Assembly (NCBI RefSeq): GCF_000689375.1
Contig: NZ_CBQZ010000001.1
Location: forward strand, 547,946-611,945
Source of the DNA: Cardinium endosymbiont cBtQ1 of Bemisia tabaci
Lineage (GTDB): Bacteria; Bacteroidota; Bacteroidia; Cytophagales; Amoebophilaceae
DNA length: 64,000 bases
Direction: 5' to 3'
The position numbers and the translations under genes were made by a program. Positions 19,318 to 28,717 of this stretch are shown here, piece after piece (within the stretch, counting starts at the first letter, position 1; the number at the start of each line of letters is the position of its first letter). Below the pieces are notes generated by a model, which was given only the letters and a program-made list of their open reading frames with translations, had not been told where the DNA came from and searched no databases.

Positions 19318-20280
19318 ATGGGTATTTTCAATTTTTTTTCCAAGCCAACCATCCCTAAAACACACTTAGCAGAAAAACTGACTAAAACACGCCATTCTTT
19401 TTGGGGGAAATTGTCTAAAATTGTCGCTGGAAGGTCTACAATTGACAGTGATGTATTGGATAGATTGGAAGAATTGTTGATTGGTTCAGATGTTGGCGTA
19501 GCCACTACCGTTAAAATTATAAATGCTATAGAGCAGCGTGTAGCACGGGATAAGTATCTTACTACAAGTGAACTAGACCAGATTTTACAATCTGAGACAG
19601 AGCAACTTTTACATCGCTTGCCTAGCTCGAAGAAAGATGCTTTGGTCATTACGCGACCTATTCGTCCCCATGTCATACTAGTAGTCGGGGTAAATGGTGT
19701 AGGCAAAACTACTACTATTGGCAAACTAGCTGCACAGTTTATTGGCCAAGGCAAAAAAGTTATACTAGGTGCTGCAGATACTTTTCGTGCAGCCGCTATG
19801 GAACAACTGATGATTTGGGGCAATCGTGTAGGTGCAGCAGTAGTAGCACGTCCCATGCAATCAGACCCTTCCTCAGTGGCACATGAGACGGTACAGCAGG
19901 GTATACGTAGTGATATAGATGTAGTCATTATAGATACGGCTGGCCGGTTACATACTAAAGTACATCTTATCAATGAGCTAGCTAAAATTAAGCGAACCAT
20001 TCAAAAATGTCTTCCGGGTGCTCCACAAGAGGTGTGGTTGGTGTTAGATGGTACAAATGGACAAAATGCCTTTCTACAAGCAGAAGCTTTTACAGCGGCT
20101 GTATCAGTGACCGGTATCGTGGTTACCAAATTAGATGGCACATCTAAAGGAGGAATGGTGCTGGGTATAGCAGATCAGTTTTCCATTCCAATTAAATATA
20201 TTGGTGTAGGGGAAAAAGTGGACGACTTAAGGATTTTTGATCCCCATGCATTTGTTGTTTCTTTATTTCAAAAATGGTAA
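19318..20280 (+). CDS. ftsY: Signal recognition particle receptor FtsY
   Basis: FtsY is the SRP receptor GTPase that docks ribosome-SRP complexes at the membrane. The 320-residue protein has a short NG-type layout without the long acidic A domain: a helical N domain (residues ~20-100), then the G domain with GVNGVGKT at 124-131, DTFRAAA, DTAGR and TKLDG motifs, and a C-terminal GVGEKVDDLRIFDP. It closes the rpmB cluster. A 244-bp non-coding gap precedes it. Confidence 0.96.
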   Translation: MGIFNFFSKPTIPKTHLAEKLTKTRHSFWGKLSKIVAGRSTIDSDVLDRLEELLIGSDVGVATTVKIINAIEQRVARDKYLTTSELDQILQSETEQLLHRLPSSKKDALVITRPIRPHVILVVGVNGVGKTTTIGKLAAQFIGQGKKVILGAADTFRAAAMEQLMIWGNRVGAAVVARPMQSDPSSVAHETVQQGIRSDIDVVIIDTAGRLHTKVHLINELAKIKRTIQKCLPGAPQEVWLVLDGTNGQNAFLQAEAFTAAVSVTGIVVTKLDGTSKGGMVLGIADQFSIPIKYIGVGEKVDDLRIFDPHAFVVSLFQKW

Positions 20281-20624
20281 CTAAAACCAACCAACAGTCA
20301 CCTTTCTAGGAAACAACCATTTAGTGGCTACACTAAAGTGTATAGGTAGGTATACAGACAAGCTTTTATTAATTTTGCTGTGATTTTTTGCTTTATCATC
20401 CTAGCGTTGCCGATTCTTTTTTTATAGTATAGCCGCTATGCTTGCTGTATGTTTATTTAAAAAACATCAGCTGCATACAATTGTGCCGTATGCCATTCCC
20501 ATAATAATTTTATAACTGATAAAATTATTCGTAAATTTACCATTCTGTTACGTCCCAGCAAGGATAACCTGCATAAGTAGCTTTATGTCCTTGTACAAAC
20601 TTTTAAATAAAAAATTTCAAAAAC
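20281..20624 (+). other. Intergenic region between ftsY and rpmF, with a perfect hairpin
   Basis: 344 bp without a gene. It holds a perfect 11-bp inverted repeat with a 5-nt loop at 20503-20529 (AATAATTTTAT / ATAAAATTATT). It is not followed by a T run, so it is a poor intrinsic terminator and may be a regulatory hairpin. The rpmF promoter presumably lies after it. Confidence 0.45.
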
Positions 20625-20813
20625 ATGGCACATCCAAAAAAAAGATCATCGGCTTCCAGAAGAGATAAAAGAAGGACACATGTTAAACTTGCTATGCCTG
20701 CCCTAGTGGTTTGTCCCGTTACTGGTATAGTACACACACCCCATCGTGCCTTTTGGCATGAAGATAAAATGTATTATAAGGGAAGGGTGGTAATGCATCG
20801 TGCAGCGCCTTAA
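20625..20813 (+). CDS. rpmF: 50S ribosomal protein L32
   Basis: A 62-residue basic protein, MAHPKKRSSASRRDKRRTH, followed by VVCPVTGIVHTPHRAFW and KMYYKGRVV, as in L32 proteins of Bacteroidota that lack the zinc ribbon. In most bacteria plsX follows rpmF; here fabH comes next after 95 bp. Confidence 0.95.
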   Translation: MAHPKKRSSASRRDKRRTHVKLAMPALVVCPVTGIVHTPHRAFWHEDKMYYKGRVVMHRAAP

Positions 20814-20908
20814 CAATCTCTTTGCTTTAATAGATGGTTCAATTGTCCCCTATACAATTACTGATTTGGGCAAAGTCTATAAAACAATTACCCCAATCTG
20901 TTCAATAA

Positions 20909-21916
20909 ATGAAAACAATAAATCGTGCTGCCATTGCAGGCGTATCTGGCTATGTCCCAGATGATGTATTGACCAATAGTGCGTTACAGCAGATGGTAAA
21001 TACGAATGACCAGTGGATCACCACTAGAACGGGTATTCAAGAAAGGAGGATCTTAAAGGGAGAAGGGCTGGGTACCTCAGTAATGGCCATACAAGCCGTA
21101 AAAGATTTACTAGAAAAAACAGCGACCGATCCTAAAACAGTAGACCTCCTTATATGTGCTACCATTACCCCAGATATGATCACGCCTGCTACGGCTAATA
21201 TTATTGCCCATGCAGTGGGCGCTACCCGCGCTTTTAGTTATGACCTACAAGCCGCTTGTTCTGGTTTTCTTTATGGACTAGATACAGCCGCTCAGTTTAT
21301 TGCTTCAGGTAGAGCTAAAAAAGTGATTGTCGTAGGAGCAGATAAAATGTCTTCGATTACCAATTATAGAGATAGAGCTACTTGTATTCTTTTTGGAGAT
21401 GGTGCGGGTGCTGTACTCGTAACTGCCCATGGGCCAGAGAGTGGTTGTGGGATTATAGATACGATCTGTAAAACAGATGGCATCGGTCAAGATTTTCTTT
21501 ATCAAAAAGCAGGCGGTAGTAAATTACCTGCTTCACATGAAACCGTAGCAGCCAACGCACATTATATTTACCAAGATGGCCAAAAGGTATTTAAGGCCGC
21601 TGTTACGGCTATGTCAGAAGTAGTTACAGAAATGATGGCCCGTCATAAGCTTACCCCAGCAGATATTGCTTATCTCGTTCCACATCAAGCCAATCAGCGT
21701 ATCTTGAGACTTGTAGCGGATCGCGTAGCCATTCCTATGGAAAAAGTTATGTTGAATATACACAAGTATGGCAATACAACCGCTGCAACCATTCCCCTTT
21801 GTTTATGGGATTACGAACAAAAACTCAAAAAAGGTGATAAGTTGATTCTAACCGTTTTTGGAGGGGGCTTTACTTGGGGCGCTATGTATATAGTTTGGGG
21901 GTACGACGGTTTGTAA
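20909..21916 (+). CDS. fabH: 3-oxoacyl-ACP synthase III (FabH)
   Basis: FabH starts type II fatty-acid synthesis by condensing acetyl-CoA with malonyl-ACP. At 335 residues the family length is right. The catalytic triad is visible: Cys117 in QAACSGFLYG, His in LVPHQANQRI (about 258) and Asn in KYGNTTAATIP (about 288), with the active-site loop GGGFTWGA near the end. It sits in rpmF-fabH order; with efp, accB and accC behind it the cluster supplies malonyl-CoA and its first use. Confidence 0.96.
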   Translation: MKTINRAAIAGVSGYVPDDVLTNSALQQMVNTNDQWITTRTGIQERRILKGEGLGTSVMAIQAVKDLLEKTATDPKTVDLLICATITPDMITPATANIIAHAVGATRAFSYDLQAACSGFLYGLDTAAQFIASGRAKKVIVVGADKMSSITNYRDRATCILFGDGAGAVLVTAHGPESGCGIIDTICKTDGIGQDFLYQKAGGSKLPASHETVAANAHYIYQDGQKVFKAAVTAMSEVVTEMMARHKLTPADIAYLVPHQANQRILRLVADRVAIPMEKVMLNIHKYGNTTAATIPLCLWDYEQKLKKGDKLILTVFGGGFTWGAMYIVWGYDGL

Positions 21917-22000
21917 CCTATTGAAGCAAGTTTGTTGGTATATAGTAAAGTAAAACTTTATATCCTGTAAGGATAAGCAATAGGTTTAAAACAAAACATT

Positions 22001-22576
22001 ATGGCAAACACAAGTGATATTAAAAATGGTCTTTGTATTGTATTAAACAATGATATTTATAGCGTTGTGGAATTTCAACACGTCAAGCCAGGGAAAGGTG
22101 CTGCTTTTGTTAGAACCAAACTAAAAAGCTTAACAAAAGAAAGGCAAATTGATCATACGTTTAATGCAGGTGTAAAAATTCATATAGCACGGATTGAGCG
22201 TAGACCCTACCAGTTTCTTTATAAGGATGGTTCCGGTTATACCTTTATGCATACCGATACTTTTGAGCAACTCACCATTGCTCCATCATTCATTCAGACC
22301 CCCCAATTCTTAAAAGAAGGGCAGCATGTGGAAATTGTTTACCATGATGATGCACATCAGGTATTAAAGTGTGCATTGCCTCCATCTGTGGTATTACGGA
22401 TTACCTATACAGAGCCGGGTCTTAGGGGGGATACGGCTACGAAAACATTAAAGCCAGCTACCCTAGAAACAGGTGCAGAGATTAGGGTGCCTCTATTTAT
22501 TAGCAATGAAGACCTTGTAAAAATAGATACCCGTACAGGCCTTTATATGGAGCGTGTAAACGAGCAGAAAAAGTAA
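22001..22576 (+). CDS. efp: Translation elongation factor P
   Basis: EF-P rescues ribosomes stalled at polyproline stretches. The 191-residue protein has the three beta-barrel domains. The N-terminal loop reads [12 protein letters not shown], where the Lys at the tip is the usual modification site, and the C-terminus has [25 protein letters not shown]. The start follows an A-rich leader with no Shine-Dalgarno motif. It is followed 2 bp later by accB, a common Bacteroidota arrangement. Confidence 0.96.
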   Translation: MANTSDIKNGLCIVLNNDIYSVVEFQHVKPGKGAAFVRTKLKSLTKERQIDHTFNAGVKIHIARIERRPYQFLYKDGSGYTFMHTDTFEQLTIAPSFIQTPQFLKEGQHVEIVYHDDAHQVLKCALPPSVVLRITYTEPGLRGDTATKTLKPATLETGAEIRVPLFISNEDLVKIDTRTGLYMERVNEQKK

Positions 22577-22578
22577 GT

Positions 22579-23028
22579 ATGAAAACTAAAGAAATTCAAG
22601 AACTGATTGACTTTATTACCCAATCAGGGTTGGAAGAGGTCCATATTGAAACAGAAGCCATTAAAATCCATGTTAAAAGGAGTAATGCTATGCCCCAACA
22701 GGTTGCATCCCTTTCTCCTAATGGCCTTTCTTCCCCTACGCAAGTGGCCCCAATCCTACAAGAAAATAGGCTTGCGACCAATTATATAACCATTAAATCC
22801 CCGATGATTGGTACTTTTTATCGATCACCCAGTCCCGAAGAAACTCCCTTTGTAAAAGAAGGAGATGCGGTTGCAAAGGGGACCAAGCTCTGCATTATAG
22901 AAGCTATGAAGCTTTATAATGAAATAGAGTCAGAAGTTACTGGCAAAATCATTCAAATCTTAGTTGATGATATCTCTCCTGTAGAATACGATCAACCTCT
23001 TTTTTTAGTAGAACCGGTAACCGGATAA
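22579..23028 (+). CDS. accB: Biotin carboxyl carrier protein of acetyl-CoA carboxylase
   Basis: AccB carries biotin between the carboxylase and carboxyltransferase halves of acetyl-CoA carboxylase. The 149-residue protein has an N-terminal helical part, a Pro/Ser linker (about 36-70) and a C-terminal biotinyl domain with EAMK, the biotin being attached at Lys111. It starts 2 bp after efp and is followed after 39 bp by accC. A biotin-ligase and a biotin source are needed but not in this window. Confidence 0.95.
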   Translation: MKTKEIQELIDFITQSGLEEVHIETEAIKIHVKRSNAMPQQVASLSPNGLSSPTQVAPILQENRLATNYITIKSPMIGTFYRSPSPEETPFVKEGDAVAKGTKLCIIEAMKLYNEIESEVTGKIIQILVDDISPVEYDQPLFLVEPVTG

Positions 23029-23067
23029 ATAGCTAATTCCTTTTTTACTTAACCAGTTTGATATGCC

Positions 23068-24423
23068 ATGTTTCAAAAAATATTGATTGCCAATCGTGGC
23101 GAAATTGCCTTAAGCATCATTCGGGTTTGTAAAGAAATGGGCATTAAAACCGTTGCGGTACATTCTACTGCAGATAAAGATAGTTTGCATGTCCGTTTTG
23201 CAGATGAATCAGTCTGTATTGGGCCACCTGCAAGCCACCTATCTTATCTCTCTATTCCATCCATTATTGCTGCTGCCGAAGTAACCAATGCCCATGCCAT
23301 TCATCCAGGCTATGGTTTTTTATCTGAACATGCTACTTTTGCAGCTATTTGTGCAGAATATGGTATTAAATTTATAGGTCCTTCCGATAGTGCAATTGGT
23401 AAAATGGGTGATAAATCTACTGCAAAAGCAACCATGCAGGCTGCTGGTGTGCCTACTATTCCTGGTTCCAATGGGTTGCTCACATCAGTTGAAGAAGGCA
23501 TTCGTCTGGCCCATGAAATAGGCTTTCCTGTATTGCTAAAAGCAACTGCAGGAGGGGGAGGGAAAGGTATTAAGTTGGTTGATGCGCCAGAACAATTTCA
23601 ACAAAAATGGGTAGAGGCCAGGCAAGAGGCCATCGCCTCTTTTGGTAAAGAGGGACTTTATTTGGAAAAATATATAGAAGAACCACGCCATATTGAAATA
23701 CAAATTGTTGCGGATCAATATGGTAAAGTTATCCATCTATCTGAACGGGATTGTTCCATTCAGCGTAGACATCAAAAACTGGTTGAAGAATCTCCCTCTC
23801 CCTTTGTGACCGAACCATTACGGGCAAAAATAACCGATGCAGCTATAAAAGGCGTATCCGCTATAGGGTATGAAGGTGTTGGTACCATGGAGTTTTTAGT
23901 AGACAAGTACGAAAATTTTTACTTTATGGAGATGAATACCCGTATTCAGGTAGAATACCTCGTTACAGAAGCGGTTACCGGTTTCAATCTACTCAAAACA
24001 CAAATCGAAGTAGCTGCTGGTCAACCACTGGATAGATCCAACCTTTATCCGAAAGGTCATGCCATAGAGCTCCGTATTAATGCAGAAGATCCCTTTAATG
24101 GCTTTCGTCCATCTCCTGGAAAAATTACCCATATGCATTTTCCTGGCGGGCTGGGCATAACCATTGCAAGCCATATTTATGCCGGTTATGTAGTGCCCCC
24201 TTACTATGATTCCATGATTGCAAAGCTTATTGTCCATGCCGATACTAGAGTGGATGCCATCGCCAAAATGAAGCGTGGCTTGGAAGAGTTGGTTATAGAG
24301 GGCATTCAGACCAATATACCTTTTCACCGTGCTTTGGTAGAAGATGAAGCCTTTCAGCAAGGCCACTTTACGACGCAATATTTAGATACTTTTGACTTTT
24401 CACGGTTGCAACAATTGGAATAA
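23068..24423 (+). CDS. accC: Biotin carboxylase subunit of acetyl-CoA carboxylase
   Basis: AccC carboxylates biotin on AccB using ATP and bicarbonate. The 451-residue ATP-grasp protein has MFQKILIANRGEIALSIIR, the HPGYGFLSE motif, a glycine-rich loop KATAGGGGKGIK, the catalytic segment EMNTRIQVE with Glu, Asn and Arg, and a standard C-terminus. Intact and second in an accB-accC pair. Confidence 0.97.
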   Translation: MFQKILIANRGEIALSIIRVCKEMGIKTVAVHSTADKDSLHVRFADESVCIGPPASHLSYLSIPSIIAAAEVTNAHAIHPGYGFLSEHATFAAICAEYGIKFIGPSDSAIGKMGDKSTAKATMQAAGVPTIPGSNGLLTSVEEGIRLAHEIGFPVLLKATAGGGGKGIKLVDAPEQFQQKWVEARQEAIASFGKEGLYLEKYIEEPRHIEIQIVADQYGKVIHLSERDCSIQRRHQKLVEESPSPFVTEPLRAKITDAAIKGVSAIGYEGVGTMEFLVDKYENFYFMEMNTRIQVEYLVTEAVTGFNLLKTQIEVAAGQPLDRSNLYPKGHAIELRINAEDPFNGFRPSPGKITHMHFPGGLGITIASHIYAGYVVPPYYDSMIAKLIVHADTRVDAIAKMKRGLEELVIEGIQTNIPFHRALVEDEAFQQGHFTTQYLDTFDFSRLQQLE

Positions 24424-24525
24424 ATCGTACCTAATCTTGGATGGAGGTATTTGCTTATTTTTATAATAAATTGTATAATACATTCTTCTATTCTTTTTTA
24501 CCCATTTTTATTAAAACAAAATTTT

Positions 24526-25677
24526 ATGCATAAGCCTTTTAGTTTCACATTGTCAATATATATCGCTTGTTCCTTGCTTGGGGCTTGTAGTAAGCTAGGT
24601 AGTAGATATGGTATAATCGAAAATATCGATCAGGAGCATAGGAATAATATAGAAAACCTGAACGAAAATATAGAAAACCCGGACGCACCGCTAAGTGATT
24701 CGGTAAAAAAACTTTTTAAAGCAATAAGAGATAGTAATCTAGCAGAAGTAGGATCATTGTTAAACAATCATTTTAACGGTGAGGCGTTTATGGATTTATG
24801 TGAAACAAATAAACACGGAAATACCTGTTTACATGTAGCAGCAGGTCAAAACGACTCGTCTAAAAGTAGAGAAGCAGAGGAGATTATAAAGCTTTTATTA
24901 GGTAAAATGCTCCCTTTGCTGGCAACTAAGAAAGTTTTAAAACAAGCTTTTGATAGAATTGGTCCAATGAAGTTATGGTGTCTAGAAAGCCCGTCAACCT
25001 CTAATAACGATAACAATAAAATATTATCTAAAATACTAGAAATTGATAATACCCTAAAAAATATAGCCCTGCAACGTTGTAATAGTGATAGTGAGTTGAT
25101 ACGCAAAAATCACAAAGACGAGACGCCTATATGCGTAGCCATAAAAAAGGGTTCTTCAGAGGTGATGAACACATTGCTAATTTGTACAAACAAGTTCATA
25201 GAAATGCATCGTAATGCCCAGAGAGATGAGCAAGGCCTCACGAACCGCGAAGACAATGAAGACAATAATGAAAATCAGTCATTAATAGATAAACATACCC
25301 TATTACTCATGACACTTATAAATAATCCTCCACCTGCAAAAGGTAACCACGATAATAACTCCTCATGGTTCCTAGACCGCGAGTCATTGGTTGATTCTCT
25401 TTCTTATCATCTTGCTTTGCTTGATAGTGGTTCTGATGCTCCTTTAGATAGTGGTTTAGGTACTGGTTCTGATGCTCCTTCAGGTAGTGCTTTTGATGCT
25501 CCTTTAGATAGTGGTTTAGGTACTGGTTCTGATGCTCCTTTAAGTGCACATCCTTCTTCAAATTCGGGTCTGCATATTACATACAAAAAATCGTTAAAAC
25601 CAGAATCCTATATACAATTTAGTGCTTCTGATGCTCCTTCAGGTTCGCATTCTTCTTCAGGTTCGGGCCCTGCATAG
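24526..25677 (+). CDS. Lipoprotein with ankyrin-like repeats and Ser/Gly/Asp-rich repeat tail
   Basis: From the ATG at 24526 the product is 383 residues (the frame could extend to 24451, but this start gives a proper lipoprotein signal: hydrophobic core, then LLGAC with Cys21). An acidic Asn-rich stretch follows. The central part has ankyrin-like units, e.g. residues NKHGNTCLHVAA...EIIKLLL and KDETPICVAIKKGSSEVMNTLL. The C-terminus is low-complexity (LDSGLGTGSDAP) from a 60-bp DNA repeat. It is probably surface-exposed and host-interacting (inference). It lies just downstream of accC on the same strand. Confidence 0.7.
   Translation: MHKPFSFTLSIYIACSLLGACSKLGSRYGIIENIDQEHRNNIENLNENIENPDAPLSDSVKKLFKAIRDSNLAEVGSLLNNHFNGEAFMDLCETNKHGNTCLHVAAGQNDSSKSREAEEIIKLLLGKMLPLLATKKVLKQAFDRIGPMKLWCLESPSTSNNDNNKILSKILEIDNTLKNIALQRCNSDSELIRKNHKDETPICVAIKKGSSEVMNTLLICTNKFIEMHRNAQRDEQGLTNREDNEDNNENQSLIDKHTLLLMTLINNPPPAKGNHDNNSSWFLDRESLVDSLSYHLALLDSGSDAPLDSGLGTGSDAPSGSAFDAPLDSGLGTGSDAPLSAHPSSNSGLHITYKKSLKPESYIQFSASDAPSGSHSSSGSGPA
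25435..25554 (+). repeat. Two 60-bp tandem repeats in the lipoprotein gene
   Basis: Units at 25435-25494 and 25495-25554 share GATGCTCCTTTAGATAGTGG and its continuation, diverging only in the last 15 or so bases of the second unit. They encode a 20-residue D/S/G/A-rich motif. In-frame repeats like this allow length variation by slippage. Confidence 0.8.
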
Positions 25678-25746
25678 TACATACCAGAACGGTAATACAA
25701 AACGCATAAAATTAAGTTAAGCCAATCTAACTAGGTTGTTCCCATT

Positions 25747-27159
25747 ATGCCACTTGATCTCTCATTACTGCTACTGGTAATCTTTTTACCATCTACTTTG
25801 GTAATATATCTTTGTTCCTTGACTAAAAAGGCTACCAACTTTCGGGAGCATACCCTTGGTCATAGACAATTTTCTACAGCTACGATAGTAGCTACTATCG
25901 TAGCCTGTTATTGTCCAGCGGGCTTACTAAGTCAGGGTATCACCCATGCTTATAAAGGCATCTCCTATATAGTTTATAGAATGACGATTGGACTTTTTCC
26001 CTTATTACTCTTAAGCTGGTTAGCAGGTCGTATGCAGAAGTTTGTGTCTCACCTATCGATGGCAGAGTCTATGGCTAGTGTATATGGTCCTTATGCAAGA
26101 TTCATTACTGCTTTGTTTGAATTATGGAGTGCCGTTATTATAGTTTCTTTACAAATTCGTATTATATGTGACACTGTTGGCCTATTGATACCTTCAGCTA
26201 ATTCATTAATGATTACCATACTCATTACTGTCTTTATGGTAGTTTATGCTATGTTTGGTGGTGCACGTGCTATTGCCTTTACAGATGTATGGCAATGTAT
26301 TGTTTTTTCCACGCTTATACTTGTACTAGCTTGGTGCGTCTTTAAAAATTCTGGTAAAACAATGGTTGAAATCATTGATTTTGTTAAAGCGCAAAAACAA
26401 TTCGAGCTATCTAATCTTATACCCTCTGATAGAAAAGTACGAAGTATACTTGACTATCTTGCTAATTCGGTTGCTCCTATAGGGCCCTATCTCGTGCAAC
26501 ATATATATATGGGTAAGAGTCCTGCTCAAGCAAGAAAGGCATGCTTATACGCAGGTATTTTTTCTACTGTTGTTATCACATCTACCACGGTAGTTGGTCT
26601 ATTGGTTTTTGTCTGCTTCCCGTATATACCTTCTACAGTTATTTGGGATGATTTTCTTGCCAATGCTTCGTCTTCTTTAAAAGGAATAGTTTGTATGATT
26701 ATTTTATCTTTCGGTATGTCTACAGTTGACTCTAGATTACATGTCGCTAGTACCATGCTGGCTTATGATATACCGAAAAGTATAGGTTGTTTCAGAAAAT
26801 TTATCTACTTGCACCAACTTAAAGTGGCCCGTGTAGCACTATTGGCTGTGGCGCTACTTACTATGGTATTGGCTTTTAATTTTCCTATATCCACGTTACG
26901 CCGAATCCTTATGTGGTATCTGCGTTTCTATGTTCCAGTAATAATGGCTCCATTTATTTTAGCTGTTTTAGGATTGCGTACTTCGTCCTTTACTGGTTTA
27001 GTAGGCATAGTTACCGGTCTGTTAGCTATGCTGGCTTGGCAGAAATGGATGGTCTCTATAGTAGGTACAAGTACTGGTCACGTTCCTTGTATGTTGATGA
27101 ATGGCTTAGCTATGGCGATTGCACACTATGTTACTACCCAGCACAAAACAAATAAATAG
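25747..27159 (+). CDS. Sodium:solute symporter (SSS)-family membrane protein
   Basis: The 470-residue protein has roughly a dozen hydrophobic segments and an SSS-like order. FREHTLGHRQFSTATIVATI matches the conserved start of the fold, and it is clearly related to the N-terminal half of the 1209-aa protein at 41634 (shared FSTATxV, HLSMAE, VYG-Y, GGxRAxxxTDVxQ and LAMxMSTxDS-type segments). The substrate cannot be told. The kinase/HD-like C-terminus of the larger paralogue is absent. The stop codon overlaps the 6-bp target duplication of IS-A at 27153-27158, yet is preserved. Confidence 0.85.
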   Translation: MPLDLSLLLLVIFLPSTLVIYLCSLTKKATNFREHTLGHRQFSTATIVATIVACYCPAGLLSQGITHAYKGISYIVYRMTIGLFPLLLLSWLAGRMQKFVSHLSMAESMASVYGPYARFITALFELWSAVIIVSLQIRIICDTVGLLIPSANSLMITILITVFMVVYAMFGGARAIAFTDVWQCIVFSTLILVLAWCVFKNSGKTMVEIIDFVKAQKQFELSNLIPSDRKVRSILDYLANSVAPIGPYLVQHIYMGKSPAQARKACLYAGIFSTVVITSTTVVGLLVFVCFPYIPSTVIWDDFLANASSSLKGIVCMIILSFGMSTVDSRLHVASTMLAYDIPKSIGCFRKFIYLHQLKVARVALLAVALLTMVLAFNFPISTLRRILMWYLRFYVPVIMAPFILAVLGLRTSSFTGLVGIVTGLLAMLAWQKWMVSIVGTSTGHVPCMLMNGLAMAIAHYVTTQHKTNK

Positions 27160-28717
27160 TCGGCCCTGAAATATTATTTTTGAATAAATTTATTGAATGG
27201 ATCTTTTTTTACAATATTTATGGTTTAGCAGGCGCTCTATTTTTCCTACCCAAGATATAGGTATAACTGGTTTTGGATTAAGAATTTTAATTATATAGGT
27301 TTTAATTTATGTGATTGTGAGTGTGTTAAGAATAACTTTCTTGTAATCAGTCGTAGGTTATGAGCAATAGCACATAAAATAACGTTAAGTTTATCTCCTA
27401 GAATACCTTTCAAATAGTTAACAGATAATTTACCATCGGATTTCATATGACCAATATGCGGTTCAATAGAAGATCTTCTTTTTATTAGCTTTTTTTAGTA
27501 GCAGGCGTTATTCCCCTTTTACGTAACCACTTATAAATATATTACATTCACTAACAGGTATATTATTACCCCGGTACGGCTTTATCTACAAAAGACATAC
27601 TTTACTTTGGTTACCAGATAATTGCTCGGCTTGTAATAAACTACTTCTGCAAAGTATGGCCATCGTAAGCATTAGGATGTATTGCTTCTGTTGAAACAAT
27701 TAAACCTTTTTTATGCGTTACTGTAAATTGTACCTTGCAACCAAACTCATAAGGATGTTTAGACTTACCTTTACTTACACAGTAGACGGATGGTTCATGG
27801 ATGCTATAAATTTTATCTTTACTTTTTTTGTATTGGTTTATAAGTTTTTTACTTATAGATAGTAGATTGGTAAATTGATTCCGTATTAGATCATCAGAGG
27901 ATTGTATAGAACGTTCTACATCTCTGACTACTCTACCAAGATAGGTTTTTAATGTTTTAATGCCTTTAGATAAACGTTTATACTGTTTAGCATGAGCATA
28001 GCAATCAACTTTACGTTTGATAGATAGACCTAAACGCTGATAAGTTTGACGCAGTTTAATACCTGTTTTCTTGGCTATACTGACCAATTTTTCTCTGGAT
28101 TTATTAAGCAAAGAAGAGTCAGTTGGGTAACGGATATTTTTCTCCATTACAGTAGTATCAGCTATAACTTTTTCAAGTTCTTTTCGGGTCAGTACTTTTT
28201 TTTTAGCGCTAAGTCTATAGTCATAGATAAAATCTTATTGAGACCTTCTTGACCTAATCTATGGCGCCAACGGGTCAATGAACTGGGGTTACAAGGCATC
28301 TTAAACTGAAAATAATCATATCCACAAAAGTATTGCCAATAAGGGTTTTCTACCCATCTAACCACTACTTGTTCATCAGAAATATTATACATATGACTGA
28401 TAATGAGAAGACCTATAATTAAACGAATAGGCAAAGGAGGTTGACCAGGTCCATAGCTAAAACCGCGGTCTAAATCTGATGATAAGGAGTGAAAAGGAAT
28501 CGAATCAGATAACTGGAATAATGGATGTTTCGGGTTGAGAAAACTAGATAAGCGTTGCTCAAACAAACGCTCAAGGCTATTATTTATTTTCTTAGATTTC
28601 ATCCTTATTTTGCAAGCTTTTTATACAAAACAACCTAAAAACTGGTTATTAACCATATATAAATTTAACCATTTATTTGCTGATTAACAAATAATTATAT
28701 GGTATTTCAGGGCCGAC
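27159..28717 (-). mobile_element. IS-A (IS5-like) element, full length, degenerate
   Basis: The element runs from GTCGGCCCTG at 27159 to CAGGGCCGAC at 28717. The transposase is read on the minus strand: ORF1 28189-28602 and ORF2 28147-27641. ORF2 is ruined by at least seven single-base insertions between 27484 and 27645. It is fused directly to a truncated second copy. The outer TAAATA duplications (27153-27158 and 29836-29841) show that the pair occupies one insertion site. Confidence 0.9.
28189..28602 (-). CDS. IS-A transposase ORF1 (N-terminal part)
   Basis: 137 residues with the N-terminal IS5-type helices (PIRLIIGLLIISHMYNISDE, then YWQYFCGYDYFQ and SSLTRWRHRLG). The frame ends at A9-GTA-CTG; a -1 shift on A-AAA-AAG would continue into ORF2. 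Identical in layout to 29310-29720, 38693-39106 and 50560-50973. Confidence 0.85.
   Translation of the reverse strand: MKSKKINNSLERLFEQRLSSFLNPKHPLFQLSDSIPFHSLSSDLDRGFSYGPGQPPLPIRLIIGLLIISHMYNISDEQVVVRWVENPYWQYFCGYDYFQFKMPCNPSSLTRWRHRLGQEGLNKILSMTIDLALKKKY

Noticed and set aside
19242..20000. 252-codon minus-strand frame over ftsY
   Set aside because: Antisense shadow of the GTPase domain; ftsY is certain on the plus strand.
20503..20529. Perfect hairpin as an intrinsic terminator for ftsY
   Set aside because: It lies over 200 bp past the stop, its stem is purely A/T plus weak, and no T run follows. Kept only as a hairpin in the intergenic entry.
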